A stretch of 64,000 nucleotides of DNA from Meandrina meandrites (GCA_963693305.1 OY855905.1:37897637-37961636); one strand, 5' to 3'; counted from the stretch's first letter, positions 1 through 12,259 are shown. Made by a program: numbers and translations. The notes: generated by a model from the sequence alone, not told the origin.

Positions 1-3000
1 TGATCTTGTATTCTGGGGTGATAAATTTCCGGTTCTGCTAAACATTGCGGCCCTGTTTTGTAAATATTTTGAACATTGACTGTGATCGCCTGATTACAGT
101 GCCGAGGGTTATAATTTGGTATAAATGACAGGTTGAATCGCCGCCTACTCCAATTGGCTGAGAATAGACATTCAAATATTATTTATTTCTTTATATGATT
201 ACGCTATCTATAAGTTCCTGTGAAACCTTAAAGAAAGACAACATTATCTCTGTCTTTTTCATTTGCTTTACCTCGAATACAGACCTTTAAATTGCGTATT
301 GCCGCTTCATCTACTTAAGGTGCAATCAAACAAATTCTTACTTGTCGATCGAACTTTAATGTTTTTCTTTCTCCGCCAATCACAGTTCGTTCTGTCCTAA
401 ACTTGCAAATGAGGTATTCGAGACCTCCAGATTTGCAATGATGGCTCGAAATGTGGTGATCAGACGGGCGTAAGTGTCGCACCTTCACTCGCAGTTTCGA
501 ACCATTTCAATTGGAGGTAAACCTTTACACGAAGTCAACAGCACAGCATTTTGCGATTTCAAGTGGAAATCGAGATAATTGCGCGCTGTCGAAACGGCGA
601 ACGTAATCTGCACTACAAGAAAAGCGCTTGAAATGGACGAGTATCCTGGATTTGATCATACAGTAAGTAGATCATCGTTTCACTTGTATTTACTAGCCGA
701 AACTAAACAGAAAGGTTCTCACGACTGGCGAAATCTACTGTGAGCTATGTACTTAGCTGAAAGGTGCGGTATTTTGCAAGGGAGACGATTTTGCATTAAA
801 TTTGAAGGTTGGTCTGTTGCTTTTGAGGTTAAAGTAGGTTATCCGCCTTCAATTTACGACAATCTGTTAGGGATGGCATCTTAATAATATTGTTCTAAGG
901 CTTGGGATTTTAAAGGCAGTTTCAAAGTGTCCACTTTTCATATTCGGCAAACGATACATCACAAGATGCGAACGAACACTCCCTCAGAATTTTCGACCTC
1001 CCACAGGTCCGTCAAAAATTCATGTATCCAGTCTTCAATTTTACAGCCGGAGTTTTATCAGACTTAACAATTAATGCCTTGTCGAAAGATCGATAGCTTT
1101 CTTGAAGATACTATAATGGCAGTGAAAAAATAGTTTCAATTCGTTTTACTGGAGCCGGATTTATGTGCAAGACGGTAAACAAAACCTAGCTCAGACAAAC
1201 AACCATCCATTTTATCGAGAGCTCAGTATTGGCGAACGAAAATAAATTATAACCTTGAATGCCAACTTACTCGCATGCGTTTTTATTAGTTTCTTAAAGG
1301 AAGTCGTTGTCAAATTCTCGAACGTTTTGAGCGATCAGCGCAATGCCACACACTTAAACTTTAAAATCTTCCGGGACATATGTTTGTTGACAAAGGTGCG
1401 AGGATGATCGCATACTGCTGCGAAAGGAGCAATGGTTTTTCGACATTTTCTATGAAAAATCTTTGACTGAGTAGGTACAAAAATTGCTGAAAATATCTTT
1501 AGTTTGATTTATTATTTTTGTGCTATTTTATGCCATTGGATAAATTTAGTTCAGTCAGAGTGTACAAATCGTGCGGTTTCCCGGAGAATTTGACCAACTA
1601 CAGAAATATATGCAATTTGCCGCATTTACTTCATGAGTTGAGCTTATGCCTTCAAATCTGAATTGCAAATTTATGTCAATATTTTGATTTTTTTTTTGAA
1701 ATTTTAATAAATTGGTTGTCCCGGGAAACTGAAATTGTCGCCTGGAATAAAATTAAAAGGAAAATGCAAAGAAAAAATACCCAAATGTCCAGAAGCCATG
1801 ATAGAATGTGGTTATGAAAAAAAAAATGAAATTTCTGCTTTGATATTCTCGCTCGATCGCCTGAGGAAAAAAATTTAAATTAGAAGATAAAGCTTGCGTC
1901 TACAGTGATGTGTTTTTGGCGAGATTAAAACTTATTCGTGAATAAAAACAGAGTATCTTTTTTTATCCTTTTCGGCATCCTTCTTGCTTATTTACAGGAT
2001 CCGGCTCATTTCTTGAATCGATCTTTTTTCCATGCAAAACAAATTGTAAATGTCCACACAAACACTTGACTTTGTTCTGGGAATAACTAAGAGGAAACAG
2101 GTGAAGATACAGAGAGAATGCACATTAACACGTTTCTGGGTAAACATAAAGATAAAAATAGTGTATCAACTGCCTTGGGGAAAACAAAATAGTTTTTAAG
2201 CATTTGGAAATCATCTGCGCTTTGATGTTTCTCTTCTCTCGGGTTTTATTTTGAATGAAGATTTTTAAATTTGTACCTTTAAGCAGATATTATCGCCTTC
2301 TAATCAACAAGAAAAACCTCCTATTGATCCATTGAAGCAATTCATTTTTGGTATTAATAGAACTAAAATGAATGCAAGACCTTTTTGAGATACCAAGGGC
2401 ACCTGAATGCGCACGTTCTCATGAAAAACAAGTAAACAGTTTTCTTGTTGAAACAAATGCGTTACTAAAATCAGTTTTATATCTTTTATATTTACGAAAA
2501 TCTGCCACACGAGGCCAGTGTATCATAAGATGAAGGCAAAAGTAAAGTTGCATTTCTGATTAATCTTGTGATAGGACAAGAACAATATCAAGAAAATTAA
2601 TTTGCATGGTCAGTCAGTTCCAAAAAAACATGAAAATTCTTCATCTCAGTCAGCATGCCACTGGTATAGGAGGTTGCTTCTAAATAAAAACGACATTTGA
2701 AAAAGTGGGTATATTGGCGAGTTGTAATGAAGTGCATTTTCCTTGGGCCAGCACTGTAATATCGCGGTGTAATAATGGTAAGCAAAGGTCATGTGGCGCT
2801 TATTTCTAGAAAGAAATTTGCGTAATATGCTAACGAAAATCCACCGTATAATTTGAGGTTTTGCCGACAGTTTACGGCGTAGTCTACATCATGTATATAA
2901 GCACTCTTCAACCTTTTATTCTCAGCAGGAATCCCAAGGCAAAATTAAGTTTATGAATGTGAGTAAGGCGCACACGCATGATAATTCTTGTCGTGCCAGG

Positions 3001-3552
3001 ATAATTCAAGCGTTTTGAAGCTGATTAACGTTGATGAACGTATTGCCGCTGTATTAAGGAGTTAAAGGATGTTAAGAGGGAAGAGTTACCAGTTAGAAAG
3101 AAAACGAGCCTTACATTTCGTTTTCAGGGACCCGTGGGAAAGGAAGAGGGGTCACGCTCCGCGCGCGGAAAAACATAAATCAATGCCTATGTAACAAATT
3201 ATTTTTTCAGCACGCACTACCAAAAGCAAACGAACGTCATGTTGAAGATATGTGTTGAATATATACTTTCATCATTTTCGTTTAACAGTTTCAAACACTT
3301 AACTCAGTATTTTGAAGCAGTTGCTAAGAAACAAAAGGACTCAAAGAGGATTTCTGTTAAAACTAACAAATCGCCATTCGTTAAAAATCCTCGCTAGGGA
3401 AATTCAATTCCTTAGTTTCTTGCTTCCCTCTTTATTTTTTTCAGTTTATTTCAGTAAAAAAGTCTAAAAATATCGGTAAACTCTTTCTAAACGACTTCAA
3501 ATATAATCTACTTCTAGTTGAAACTGATACGAAACTAGCCTGAGCTTCGTTA
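1..3552. other. Gene-poor upstream stretch
   Basis: AT-rich sequence with only short open frames on either strand, none of which I recognise. Apart from one possible short coding exon at 633-662, I see no coding block. It may be 5' flank or long first intron of the synaptotagmin at 4296, or plain intergenic DNA. Confidence 0.4.
633..662 (+). CDS. Possible first coding exon (MDEYPGFDHT)
   Basis: An ATG in reasonable context opens ten codons, MDEYPGFDHT, followed directly by a strong donor, ACA|GTAAGTAG. It could be the N-terminal exon of the synaptotagmin at 4296, which has no ATG of its own. The phases clash, however: this donor leaves phase 0, while the exon at 4296 needs one base from upstream. 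Using the weaker donor at 667 (A|GTAGAT) would restore the frame and create an ATG codon at the junction. An unseen intermediate exon is also possible. Only a transcript can settle it. Confidence 0.25.
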
Positions 3553-3757
3553 AGGCGGGGGTACACCTGAAGCCCGTTTTCCCACCGCGTAACTTGGGTT
3601 TAATGCGAATATCTCGCTCCCGTTTCAAACGCTCTCAAAACCCTCTGTTCATCCCGCAAAGCTATGCTAAGCGATATTTTGTAAATTTTTTGGTGATTTT
3701 TGGGGATGTTTGGAAAGAGATACTTTTTCTCAAAGGATTAGTAAAATTTGGAGAAAT
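3553..3757 (+). repeat. Dispersed repeat, copy 1 of 2
   Basis: About 205 bp beginning GGCGGGGGTACACCTGAAGC and ending near AAAATTTGGAGAAAT. A clearly homologous copy in the same orientation lies at 45562-45767. Neither copy has an open frame or obvious inverted ends. Probably a non-autonomous transposon fragment. Confidence 0.7.
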
Positions 3758-4160
3758 ATTAAAGATTTAATGTGATTTTAAAATTAGAATTTGAAGTTAA
3801 AAATTAGTATATGGACACCCAAACAGTCCCCTGACAACCTGGGGTGCTCTTGCGTTGGGGTCAACTGTCTGGTGGTGTTCCAAAAATAATTTTCTTTCTT
3901 CTATCCCTTCTTTAAAACTCTTAAAATTTCACTCAAATTCACCTTTACCCCCACCTTAAGCCGGCTTCATCTACTTACTAGTTTTGATGCATAAATTCAT
4001 AAATTTGAATACGACTTAATGGCACCTTTTCTTATATTCAAGCATTAACATTTAATACTCGTCGTGGCAATAACAACATACTGATAAGTATAGTGGAGGC
4101 TTCGTCTGCCGAAAGTCGACCGACAGTTGGTGGATGGGAGCTGTTCCTGACAATTCAGTA

Positions 4161-4299
4161 CCCGATGACTCGCGTAGACTCTGAAGATTTCTAATCATTT
4201 CCATAGTTTTTCTACTGTCAAATGTCATGACTCCGATGTCGTTATCCCGTGATTCGCGTAGAACAATTTCTTATCAATTCCCATTGTTTTTGCAGTGTC
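4161..4299 (+). repeat. Tandem duplication of a splice-acceptor region
   Basis: Two related segments of about 55-59 bp, at 4161-4219 and 4246-4299. Both carry a GAYTCGCGTAGA core and a pyrimidine tract. The downstream copy ends TTTTTGCAG|TGTCC and is the acceptor of the synaptotagmin TM exon. In the upstream copy the matching position reads TTTCTACTGTC, so its AG is absent and it should not work as an acceptor. Confidence 0.55.
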
Positions 4300-5143
4300 C
4301 GTAAAACTATCTTTGGTGTTAGCGGTAGTGGTCGGGGTAGCCTCGGCCCTAGCCGCCGCGTTATTGGCCGTGTTGTGCAAGTGCTGCTGGGTATGGTGGC
4401 GTTACCGCAGGGCACGCCTCAGGCGCAGTCCTTCTCAAGAGACTTACGTCATAAACCAAAAGAGCCAATGGCCAGGGGGAGGGTTCACTTATCAAACTTA
4501 CGAGAATGGTTCTGTAGCTGATTATGAGAGCATCTCCAGCGGAGAGGAACCCTACATTGTTGAAACGCCCGGCGACTTTGGAAAGCTTCAGTTCTGGCTG
4601 GATTTCAATAAAGAAGAAGATGTCTTAATCATAGGACTGGTGCAGGCCAAGGGAATTATTTGCAGGACGAACGTTCAAACAGCGTACGTTTATCCTGTCA
4701 TACAGCTCTATAAGGGCGAAAAGAGATTGGATGAGAGGGAAATTGAAAAACAGAAAATGACCTTCGAGCCGCAGTGGAATGAAGAAGTGTTGTTTTCGTT
4801 GGATGGGAACCCGGTTGAAACATTATCGTTTTGCATTCGGTTGATTGAACTGGACTCGTTTTCAAACTCGCATTTGATTGGTCAAGTTGAGCTATCACTG
4901 GACGACGCAGACACTGGTAAACCGCAGCCCAACTGGTACGATATCGCGGGCGAGTCAAAGGTAATACACACTCACACACCAGTTCTTTGAAAACATTTAG
5001 ATCTCACAACATTTTACCACAACCATTTCAAACATAATTTTACTGGAGGAAATTCATCCGAAAATCAGTCAGTGGACAGCGTTGTTGGCGCGCGCTGATT
5101 GGCTACTCAAACTCCGGATATCCTTTAACAATTATTCACCTCA

Positions 5144-5174
<31 letters not shown>

Positions 5175-6172
5175 GCCACTTCGCGGCTCGGTAAATATCC
5201 ACCACTTTCACCGACACTGAGGTGAATAATTGTTTTAGTATATACCACACAAGTTGAATAACTAACGGACAAAAACATTACTTTCGGTACACAAAGCGAC
5301 GCGCGAAGTCATTTTGTTTCTTTTCCGCTGCTCGGAGGTGAATAGTACTTTGCTAATCACCTCCGAGTTAACCAATCAGCGCGCGCGGAAAGCACTATTC
5401 ACTTGTGTGGTATATATATACTTAACTAACGAAATGCCATGACATCACCCACTCCGTTTCAGTCAATGATTGTGATGGATATTTTTTTTTTTACAGAAAC
5501 CGCCCCACGAGTACGTTGGTGAGCTGCTTGCCTCATTAAACTACTTCCCCACCACTCAGCGTCTAACGATTGTGATCCTCAAGGCGCGAAACCTAAAAAT
5601 AGAATCTACATCCGGGCTATGGGGTAAGTATCAGTCGCGAGATCTCGCAGAGTATGTGACGTCACAAAAACGTCATTATAGTTTTTTTTATGACCAGCAT
5701 GCTTTTTGCCATTTTTTACGGGGGAGGGGGGACGCGAGGAAACAAAGCACTTTGAACGTTATAGCGAAAATATATTGCCATAGTTTTCAAACAATTTGCG
5801 GCAAGTCCGAATTGATGATTTGGTGAGTTATTGCATGAATTGTTTTCTTTTATTTTCACAGGTCCCGCAGTCAAAGTGTTCCTCATGTTGAACAAAACCA
5901 GATTGGGCAGAAAGCGGACCGCTATGCAAAAAAAGACTTTAAATCCAGTTTACAACGAAGCTTTTACATTTAAAGTCACCTCGGACACTTTACAGAAAGT
6001 TACTTTCAAGATTCTTGTCGTCAATAAACACTCACATGGGGCCGATCAAATTATCGGTCACGTGCTACTTGGTCAACAGGTGACCGGAAGTGGATTTTCA
6101 CATTGGAATCACATGTTAGCCTCGTTGAGGAAACCCATTGCCATGTGGCATCCAATAGTTCCTGGCGCGTAA
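4296..6172 (+). CDS. Divergent synaptotagmin (Syt-A), probably calcium-independent
   Basis: Exons read as 4296-4960, 5497-5623 and 5862-6172 (stop). Exon 1 encodes a TM helix (LSLVLAVVVGV...LLAVLC), a Cys-rich and basic juxtamembrane CKCCW..RYRRARLRR, a linker and C2A. Exons 2 and 3 encode C2B, ending in WHPI at the usual WHxL site. The start codon is missing: the exon needs one upstream base and has no early Met. Synaptotagmins are membrane-anchored C2 proteins of vesicle exocytosis whose calcium ligands are five Asp per C2. Here most are replaced: C2A has AYVYP where SDPY is usual and IELDSFSNSH for YDFD...D, and C2B has WGPAV for SDPYV and VVNKHS for the LDYD loop. A calcium-independent trafficking role is therefore likely (inference). 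The exon order and phases match the gene at 27019. Confidence 0.85.
5088..5425. mobile_element. Foldback MITE-like element in Syt-A intron
   Basis: Lies within the first intron of the gene annotated at 4296. A near-perfect hairpin at 5130-5231 has arms of about 42 nt (AATTATTCACCTCAGTGTCG...). Beyond it a second inverted pair reads TATACCACACAAG near 5240 and CTTGTGTGGTATA near 5403. GCGCGCGCTGATTGG at the left is matched by CCAATCAGCGCGCGC at the right. There is no open frame. Read as a composite non-autonomous element. Confidence 0.75.
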
Positions 6173-8264
6173 AGCCGTGCTGGGCACGTGACTGACTACT
6201 TATAAGGAAAGCTTGTTATTTATTTCAATTATTTCAGTCTGTTGAGAAAGATAGAATATAAATTGAATATGAAGAAATTTTAGAGAAGAAATTTTAGTTG
6301 TAAATATTAGAGAGAAAATATTAGAGTAAGATTTCTTTTAGAAATGTGGGTTTCTGACAGTGCAGGCACACGATTTAAATTTATACTTACAAACCGGGTC
6401 AGCGAAGTAAGGGAGTGTTTTTATTCAGAATCTTCCCAAACGTATCATATTTAAAACAAAATACTATTTTTTTTAATTTAAAATGTAACTAAACCTCGTT
6501 TAAGAGCCACAAGGTTTTGTTCAATTTTACGTATTGTACATGTTATCATCAAAATAATCAATGGTTTATTTTTTAAAGGACAGAAACTTTTTCTTGATAT
6601 CATTAAATGTGCCTTCGTCAGTGAGACACAGGGTTCGTATAGAGATACAGTATGCTAGCTTATACTGTATACTATCATTAGGACAACCTTACAGAATGGT
6701 GTCTACTGCAATGGACTTATAACAATATTTGTAGCGGCTTTAGCTTTAGCTTGAACTTATTTCACGCATAACATGTGTATTATGCCAGCAATTAAATTAA
6801 TTAATTAATTATCGGACAGCTTGGGCAAAATTCAGAAAGGCCCTGGTGGCCTGCAAGGAAAAGTCCAAGAAAAAGAGGAGAGAGAATGAAGCTAAGAGTT
6901 TGTAGCCACATTTGTTTGTTGCACGGTCGATCCCAGCTGCATAGATTTGCGGTAAAGCCACTTTTTAGGTCGTGTTTTAACAGACCGGTGGTGGGAACAT
7001 GGCCGAGAAGGTTTAATAAGGGATTTTTTTGTATTTTTAAGTCGGGGAGTGAAAAAAAACGAAAAAAGGGGAAAATGGGTTGGTAAAAGTAAAATGCTAT
7101 AAATTTGACCAAGGATTCGCAGTTGTTTTAAACTGAAAGGTACATTAAAATGGCGAGTTAGTATGTAGATATTTTTTGAATGAATTGAAGGGTCTTGTAT
7201 GATGTATTAGGCCATGGTTGCAAATAAGGATTTATACAAAAGACAGGCCTAGGCCAGGCCGGTGGCGAGTCCAATACCTGCTCTCTCTCACATTCCCACC
7301 CTAGAAGGGTTCAGCCTTTAGGGGTGGAGTGGGGAAGGCATTGTTCAGATACTGGACTGGTCACTGCCATGATCAGATTATAAATTCTGTAAGACAGAGT
7401 AACAATTCAATATTGAAAGGTCTTGTATTAAGCCCATTGTCGTAACAGAACGCAGAGTCTATGCAAAGCAATAAAAGCTTCTTTATCTGCCATGACGTCC
7501 ACTCTTTTATATTCCGGCAACGTTAAATCAAATTATTGATTTCCTTTGGTTTTGTGTCGGCCTCTGTTAGCTGGATGGACGTCTCTCATCCCTAGAGCAA
7601 GCTTTGATCAATCATTATCTAGGTCTTGGTCTCCAAAGCAATTATGTCAAATCAAGATGCTTAGGCGTCTAACTGGCTACTGTAACATGCGCTTGATCAA
7701 CATTCAAGAGACGCGTCCCCCGTGTACCTACTTGTTTGAATGAGAACATTTTTGCGGAACAAAGATGTATATGACCTTCAACTATGTTGGGCTCTTTGGA
7801 CTTGCCCTCCTACGATATCCTCTGAGAAAATGAACGGTAAACGGTTTAGTTCTATGTGAAAGATGAAATATTCAACATGTCGCGAGCGTGGGGCAAAGAA
7901 AAAGTCCAGAGTTCTAGTTTACGGATATCCATTTAGGTAACAGATGTGCGATGTTTGATACCTTGGTAGCCTATTTCCATTGTTGGCAATCAGAGGGCAA
8001 GGTGGGCTTATCAACATAAGGTCGATAGAGGGTGGAGAGAGCAATTCCCAAAGAGCGAGTTTTTTTTATCAAATTGCGCGTTAAATTCTTGACTTCATAT
8101 CAAACACATAAAAATAAACTTAAAATTTATTTTGACTTCCTCAGAGTAAATCCAGTTAACACTGAGAAATAACAGACAATTACAAACTGTAAAACGCCAG
8201 CGGAAAACACCTATATCTATCCACGTCAAAACAATTCTTTTTAAAAAAAATGGCGGCAGCCAAT
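6173..8264. other. Intergenic: Syt-A 3' flank
   Basis: AT-rich 3' flank of the synaptotagmin. Short open frames on both strands look like chance: low complexity, no family motifs, no consistent splice sites. A (TTAA)n-like run lies near 6793-6811. No gene recognised. Confidence 0.4.
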
Positions 8265-8445
8265 CTCGTTCCCAGAGCCCGCTTTTCTTTTGGTCAGCAC
8301 CAAGAATGCGAACTTTGGCCAGGTCCGATTTCCGAGCACGCACAGAGTGCTCATTTTCAATCTTCAGCCAATCAGGTTCGAGTATAACGGACCGGAATTT
8401 CGCGTTCTGGTGCTGACCAGAAGAAAAGCGGGCTCTCGGGACGAG
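8265..8445. mobile_element. TIR/MITE-like element
   Basis: Inverted ends of about 38 bp: CTCGTTCCCAGAGCCCGC at the left and CTCGTCCCGAGAGCCCGC when the right end is reverse-complemented. Both are followed by a TTTTCTT.TGGTCAGCACCA block. The interior is about 100 bp and non-coding. A long minus-strand frame crosses it but has no protein family signature. No clear target-site duplication. Confidence 0.7.
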
Positions 8446-9500
8446 TTTGGACGGCAGCGTAATTGATAGCCTCGGTCCGCTCTCAATTCTTTTGTGTTTT
8501 TCTATCGTTTTAGACCGCAAGTAGTCTTTTCTTCTCCTTATTTTCCGTGGCACGAGAAAGCGAAGAGACTAAAAATTGACCGGAATAGCGCGAGCCGGGA
8601 GAATTTCTCCCTGCTGATTTGCTCAATTGCTAAATTTCCTCCCGAGGGGAGGACATCAGAAATCAAAGGCAACTTCTCGGAGGTCGTTTGACCACTGCTC
8701 AGGGGCCAGAGGCGATTTCACTACCTTTAAACACGTCACAGAAACAAACTCAGTTCCTGTACCCACAGGACTAGACCAATGTAACAAGAAAACTGTTCGA
8801 AAACTTAAAACTTTCCCTTCCCTACTTTTGTCATATTTTTTGGTTCGCTTATAGCATTCCCAGTTATCATAAGGGATAAATACCCTATTTTTAGCAGTCA
8901 ACATAAAATCCTGACAACTAAACTCCCGAAAATTTCCGAAAATAAGTCTAAAAAGAACCTATCATAAAGAAATATATAAACCCATGGGTTTATATTTGGA
9001 TTTAGCTCAAAATAATAAAATTCCTTTCGATTATCCGCTCCCTCTCTTGAGATTGTTTTGTATTATGAAACAAAATGTTCAGGTATTTTTCCATTCATTA
9101 TACAGTTTTTGAGCTTGTTTTATATTTCTTATTGCCACCTTTAGAGTTTTACCATGCAGGACCCTCACAGTGACATGCAACCACACATAATCCCAGTCAT
9201 TTGTAAACTAAACCCTCCAAGAAAGAATCGAAGAGGAATAAACCCAAGACTACCCTGGATACAGAAAGGTTTTCTCGCACGCGGCGGAATACTTCGGAAA
9301 CGGTCGGAAGCCGAGCGTCATCGGCCGTAGGCCGACGAAACGATAACCACGCAAGAAAAGCCTTTTGCACCCGGGGTAACCCTAGGCTTATTATCGAACC
9401 TTTACAGAGTTTAAAATACCAAACGGCCTGCCAGCAGGCGTGCACACGCGAGCAGTTACTGTAAGACGCGAGGTAGCAAGTGTGATGCCAAAAAGTATCG

Positions 9501-11987
9501 TTAATAACTTTTGGGACTCTCGTTAACAGAGTAGTCTTTGAGTGCCTTGATCATGTCTCTCCGACTCAGAGGCATGATGGCCCCATACGATATGTCGGTG
9601 GGCCAGGCAAACAACGAATGCAAGGTCCTAAAATCACCAGTTTCGGTATCCACAAAGTAAAAGTCTGCTTTGCGCTGTCCATCTGCACACGTGCTAAAGT
9701 CAAGGACAGCAATTGCTCCATTAATGCACGTCACGTAAGGGCGTGTGATCTTCGCTTCTTCGTGCATGCCAGGGTCGTGTTGCGCTGCGCGTCTACTCGC
9801 ATCTGTAGTCTCCACACCATGCGGCTTTCCTTCCTCCCTGCTTCCGCCGGATGCGAGATAAAGAAAAGATCCTTCGTCTGGGCATCCTTTGAGGGTGTAC
9901 AGCTTACCAACCTGGATTTCTATCACCTGCCAATCATCTGTCACTGGATTGTAGACTTCACAGTCAGTGGGAGTGACGTCTTCGCCTCTTTCTCCACCAA
10001 TCACAAAAATCTTCTCATCGTGGACAAATGCAAACGCACTGGAACGAGGCTGGTGCATGGACTTCACGTATGACCAGCGGTCTGTCTGTGGATCGTACCT
10101 TTCCACACTCTTCAAGCATTCCCTGTGAGCCGAGCCATCTGTGCCTCCGAACACAAAGATGTACTTATCCTTGTAGTTTACCGCTGTAAGCTCGTACCGT
10201 GGCTCGCACATGTCTGCGACTGACGCCCATGTCTGCTTCTCGACATCATAACGTTGAACTGTCTTCACTTCCGCTACCTCTTGCATGGACATTCCACCAA
10301 TCAAATAGATATACCGGCCCATGGTTACAGCGGCGCAATCAAAGGTCATGGGTGCAGAAGGCTCTATGTCACTGGTCGGTGCCACACCCGAGTTTGGAAA
10401 GAAATGCCGTGCAGTCAGAGGATTCCTGTGGAAAGCAAGCTTAGGATTATTCCACGGAACTTGAACATATAGTCCAGAGTTGGTGTAAATCAGTGGGGTA
10501 CCATAAGCCAACATTGACTTATTATGAGGAATGCGAGCAATGAGAGACCAGGGACCAGCAAAGGGAAGCCAGTAACACAGATTGTACGAATGCGTGTAAT
10601 GCAGTCTGTGAGTTAATCCAAATAGAACAATGTTGTGGAAATACGCTGATTTATAGACATCTTCCACCGAGACTTCCTCTTTCAGCATGTAGCCTGAGAA
10701 AGAGAGCAACTCGTCGATATTCTCATCTGCCGTCAGTTTCTTAAGGTACAGATCTGGAATGCTTCCCATGTGGATGAGGTTGAGAAGTCTCTTGAAAGAC
10801 TCCTCTCGTTCCTTCCTGGAATGTTTGTACCAGCGAATTAAGGATTCTAACATTTGTGCTTCGCTTGCCACAATGTCATCATTTGATAGAAACCATCTCA
10901 CATCCTGGTCTGTGATCTCAAGAAAGTCGCTTGTGAGCGCAATGCTCCAGTAATGGTTACACACCAAATTCACCATTTCTTGGTAAATCTCATCAAGACA
11001 ATCAAAACTTCTCACAAGAGAATATACGTGCCAAAAGTTGGACAAGATTGACGAATGTCTAACAAACTCAATTATCCTTCTTTTCAAGTGTTCTATCAAC
11101 AGATAATCGCTAGCTTGTAGCAAGCTTCTCACGTTGTCAAAAGTGATGGAAATCCCTCCGATGTACACAAAATGTAGTAATTCTTCAATAATTGTCTCGT
11201 CTATAACAGCAAAGTCAACATTACTTTCATAAACCTCTTTCATTTCAGACCGAAAAAGTCCCTTAAAATAACAGCTTACAGCTGCCAGGACATTCTTGTG
11301 CACCGGAATCACCATGCCACTCCCTGTTGTTAGAGTAAGGTCACAGAACAATCCCTCTTCCTGGAATGCCAAAAGTTTAGTCAAAAGGGCCTCTTGACTG
11401 TGTGAATTAAATGTTTTTACTTTAGAAGGTACTTCATCCCTTGCTGTATTACTTGAAGTTGGGGCCATATGTTTTTTTAATGGGTCCAATAAATCTTGTA
11501 TGCCCAAAATCTCTGAGACATGAAGCATTGGTGCTGCAGTCTGTTGATCTAGTTTACATTTTCCAGTGTACAGGAAGTTGAGAATACTCTCCATAGTACC
11601 TGGCTCAACTTTGGCCAACTCATGGCAGATTACTCGAGAGGTATCATTTTTAGAGAAAAGGTCCTTAAAAAATCCACAGCCGGCAGCCAACACATTTTTG
11701 TGGACTGGGAAATCCTTGCCATCCACTTTAATGGTAAAATCAGTAAAACGACTTTCCTGTCTGAAACTGTTAAGTGCGTCAAGCAAGAAGAGTTGGTATG
11801 AGGCCTTTTCAGAATTATCCACAACACCCTCACTGTTCACTGCCGTCATTCTTGATTCTGGTTCTCTTATATCGTCCTCTTCTTCGCTTGCAACAGATAA
11901 TTCCACATTGCGTAATTCTATTGGTTCTAAAGGGTTAGCTTGTTCTTCAGCAGATGTACACCTGCATTTTGTCAGTAAGCCACCCAT
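9501..11987 (-). CDS. BTB-BTB-BACK-Kelch protein with acylation-type N-terminus (paralogue A)
   Basis: Single-exon, 828 aa. I start at the ATG at 11987; an upstream in-frame TTG at 12011 would add eight residues, but the paralogue at 19036 begins at the equivalent Met. The N-terminus MGGLLTKCRC fits N-myristoylation (Gly2, Thr6) plus palmitoylation (Cys8, Cys10). BTB1 is at about 68-170 (DFTIKVDGKDFPVHKNVLAA), BTB2 at about 200-310 (CDLTLTTGSG...VPVHKNVLAA type), BACK at about 315-420, and at least three Kelch repeats at about 545-690 (YIYLIGG, YIFVFGG, KIFVIGG). BTB-BACK-Kelch proteins normally bring substrates to CUL3 ubiquitin ligases and carry one BTB. BTB2 has the CUL3-contact phi-x-E motif as MKE (249-251); BTB1 has no match. 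Inference: a membrane-tethered CUL3 adaptor. The intronless form suggests ancient retroposition. Confidence 0.9.
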   Translation of the reverse strand: MGGLLTKCRCTSAEEQANPLEPIELRNVELSVASEEEDDIREPESRMTAVNSEGVVDNSEKASYQLFLLDALNSFRQESRFTDFTIKVDGKDFPVHKNVLAAGCGFFKDLFSKNDTSRVICHELAKVEPGTMESILNFLYTGKCKLDQQTAAPMLHVSEILGIQDLLDPLKKHMAPTSSNTARDEVPSKVKTFNSHSQEALLTKLLAFQEEGLFCDLTLTTGSGMVIPVHKNVLAAVSCYFKGLFRSEMKEVYESNVDFAVIDETIIEELLHFVYIGGISITFDNVRSLLQASDYLLIEHLKRRIIEFVRHSSILSNFWHVYSLVRSFDCLDEIYQEMVNLVCNHYWSIALTSDFLEITDQDVRWFLSNDDIVASEAQMLESLIRWYKHSRKEREESFKRLLNLIHMGSIPDLYLKKLTADENIDELLSFSGYMLKEEVSVEDVYKSAYFHNIVLFGLTHRLHYTHSYNLCYWLPFAGPWSLIARIPHNKSMLAYGTPLIYTNSGLYVQVPWNNPKLAFHRNPLTARHFFPNSGVAPTSDIEPSAPMTFDCAAVTMGRYIYLIGGMSMQEVAEVKTVQRYDVEKQTWASVADMCEPRYELTAVNYKDKYIFVFGGTDGSAHRECLKSVERYDPQTDRWSYVKSMHQPRSSAFAFVHDEKIFVIGGERGEDVTPTDCEVYNPVTDDWQVIEIQVGKLYTLKGCPDEGSFLYLASGGSREEGKPHGVETTDASRRAAQHDPGMHEEAKITRPYVTCINGAIAVLDFSTCADGQRKADFYFVDTETGDFRTLHSLFAWPTDISYGAIMPLSRRDMIKALKDYSVNESPKSY

Positions 11988-12259
11988 TTGGATCAACCCT
12001 GATGTACTCAAGACTTAATTGTCACACAACACCTGTCATGTCATATCATGTGATGTCACACCACAGCATCTCTGCTTCTCAGTACATTGGCTTTTTGCTG
12101 AGAGCAGTTATTGTCTCCACATTTACTATGGTTTTCACTTCACAGAATTTAACAATCAGATTCACATGTCAATGCCTTGATCTGAAAAAAATAAAGGAAC
12201 TCTTAAACAATTTGTTCTCAAAATTTGGAGTTGTTTCTCCACAACTACTGTTAAGCCCA

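Noticed and set aside
4295..4297. GTG as the start codon of Syt-A
   Set aside because: The G is the last base of a splice acceptor (TTTTTGCAG). Metazoan genes rarely start at GTG, and homologous exons here also begin at this phase-1 junction.
8095..8553. 152-codon minus frame
   Set aside because: It crosses the TIR element at 8265-8445 and has no family signature; the openness comes from repeat sequence.
11988..12011. Eight-residue N-terminal extension of BTB-Kelch paralogue A
   Set aside because: It would start at TTG, and it hides the MGGLLTKCRC N-terminus that matches the paralogue's ATG start.
11566..12018. Long frames opposite the BTB-Kelch genes
   Set aside because: They are antisense shadows of strongly supported coding sequence.
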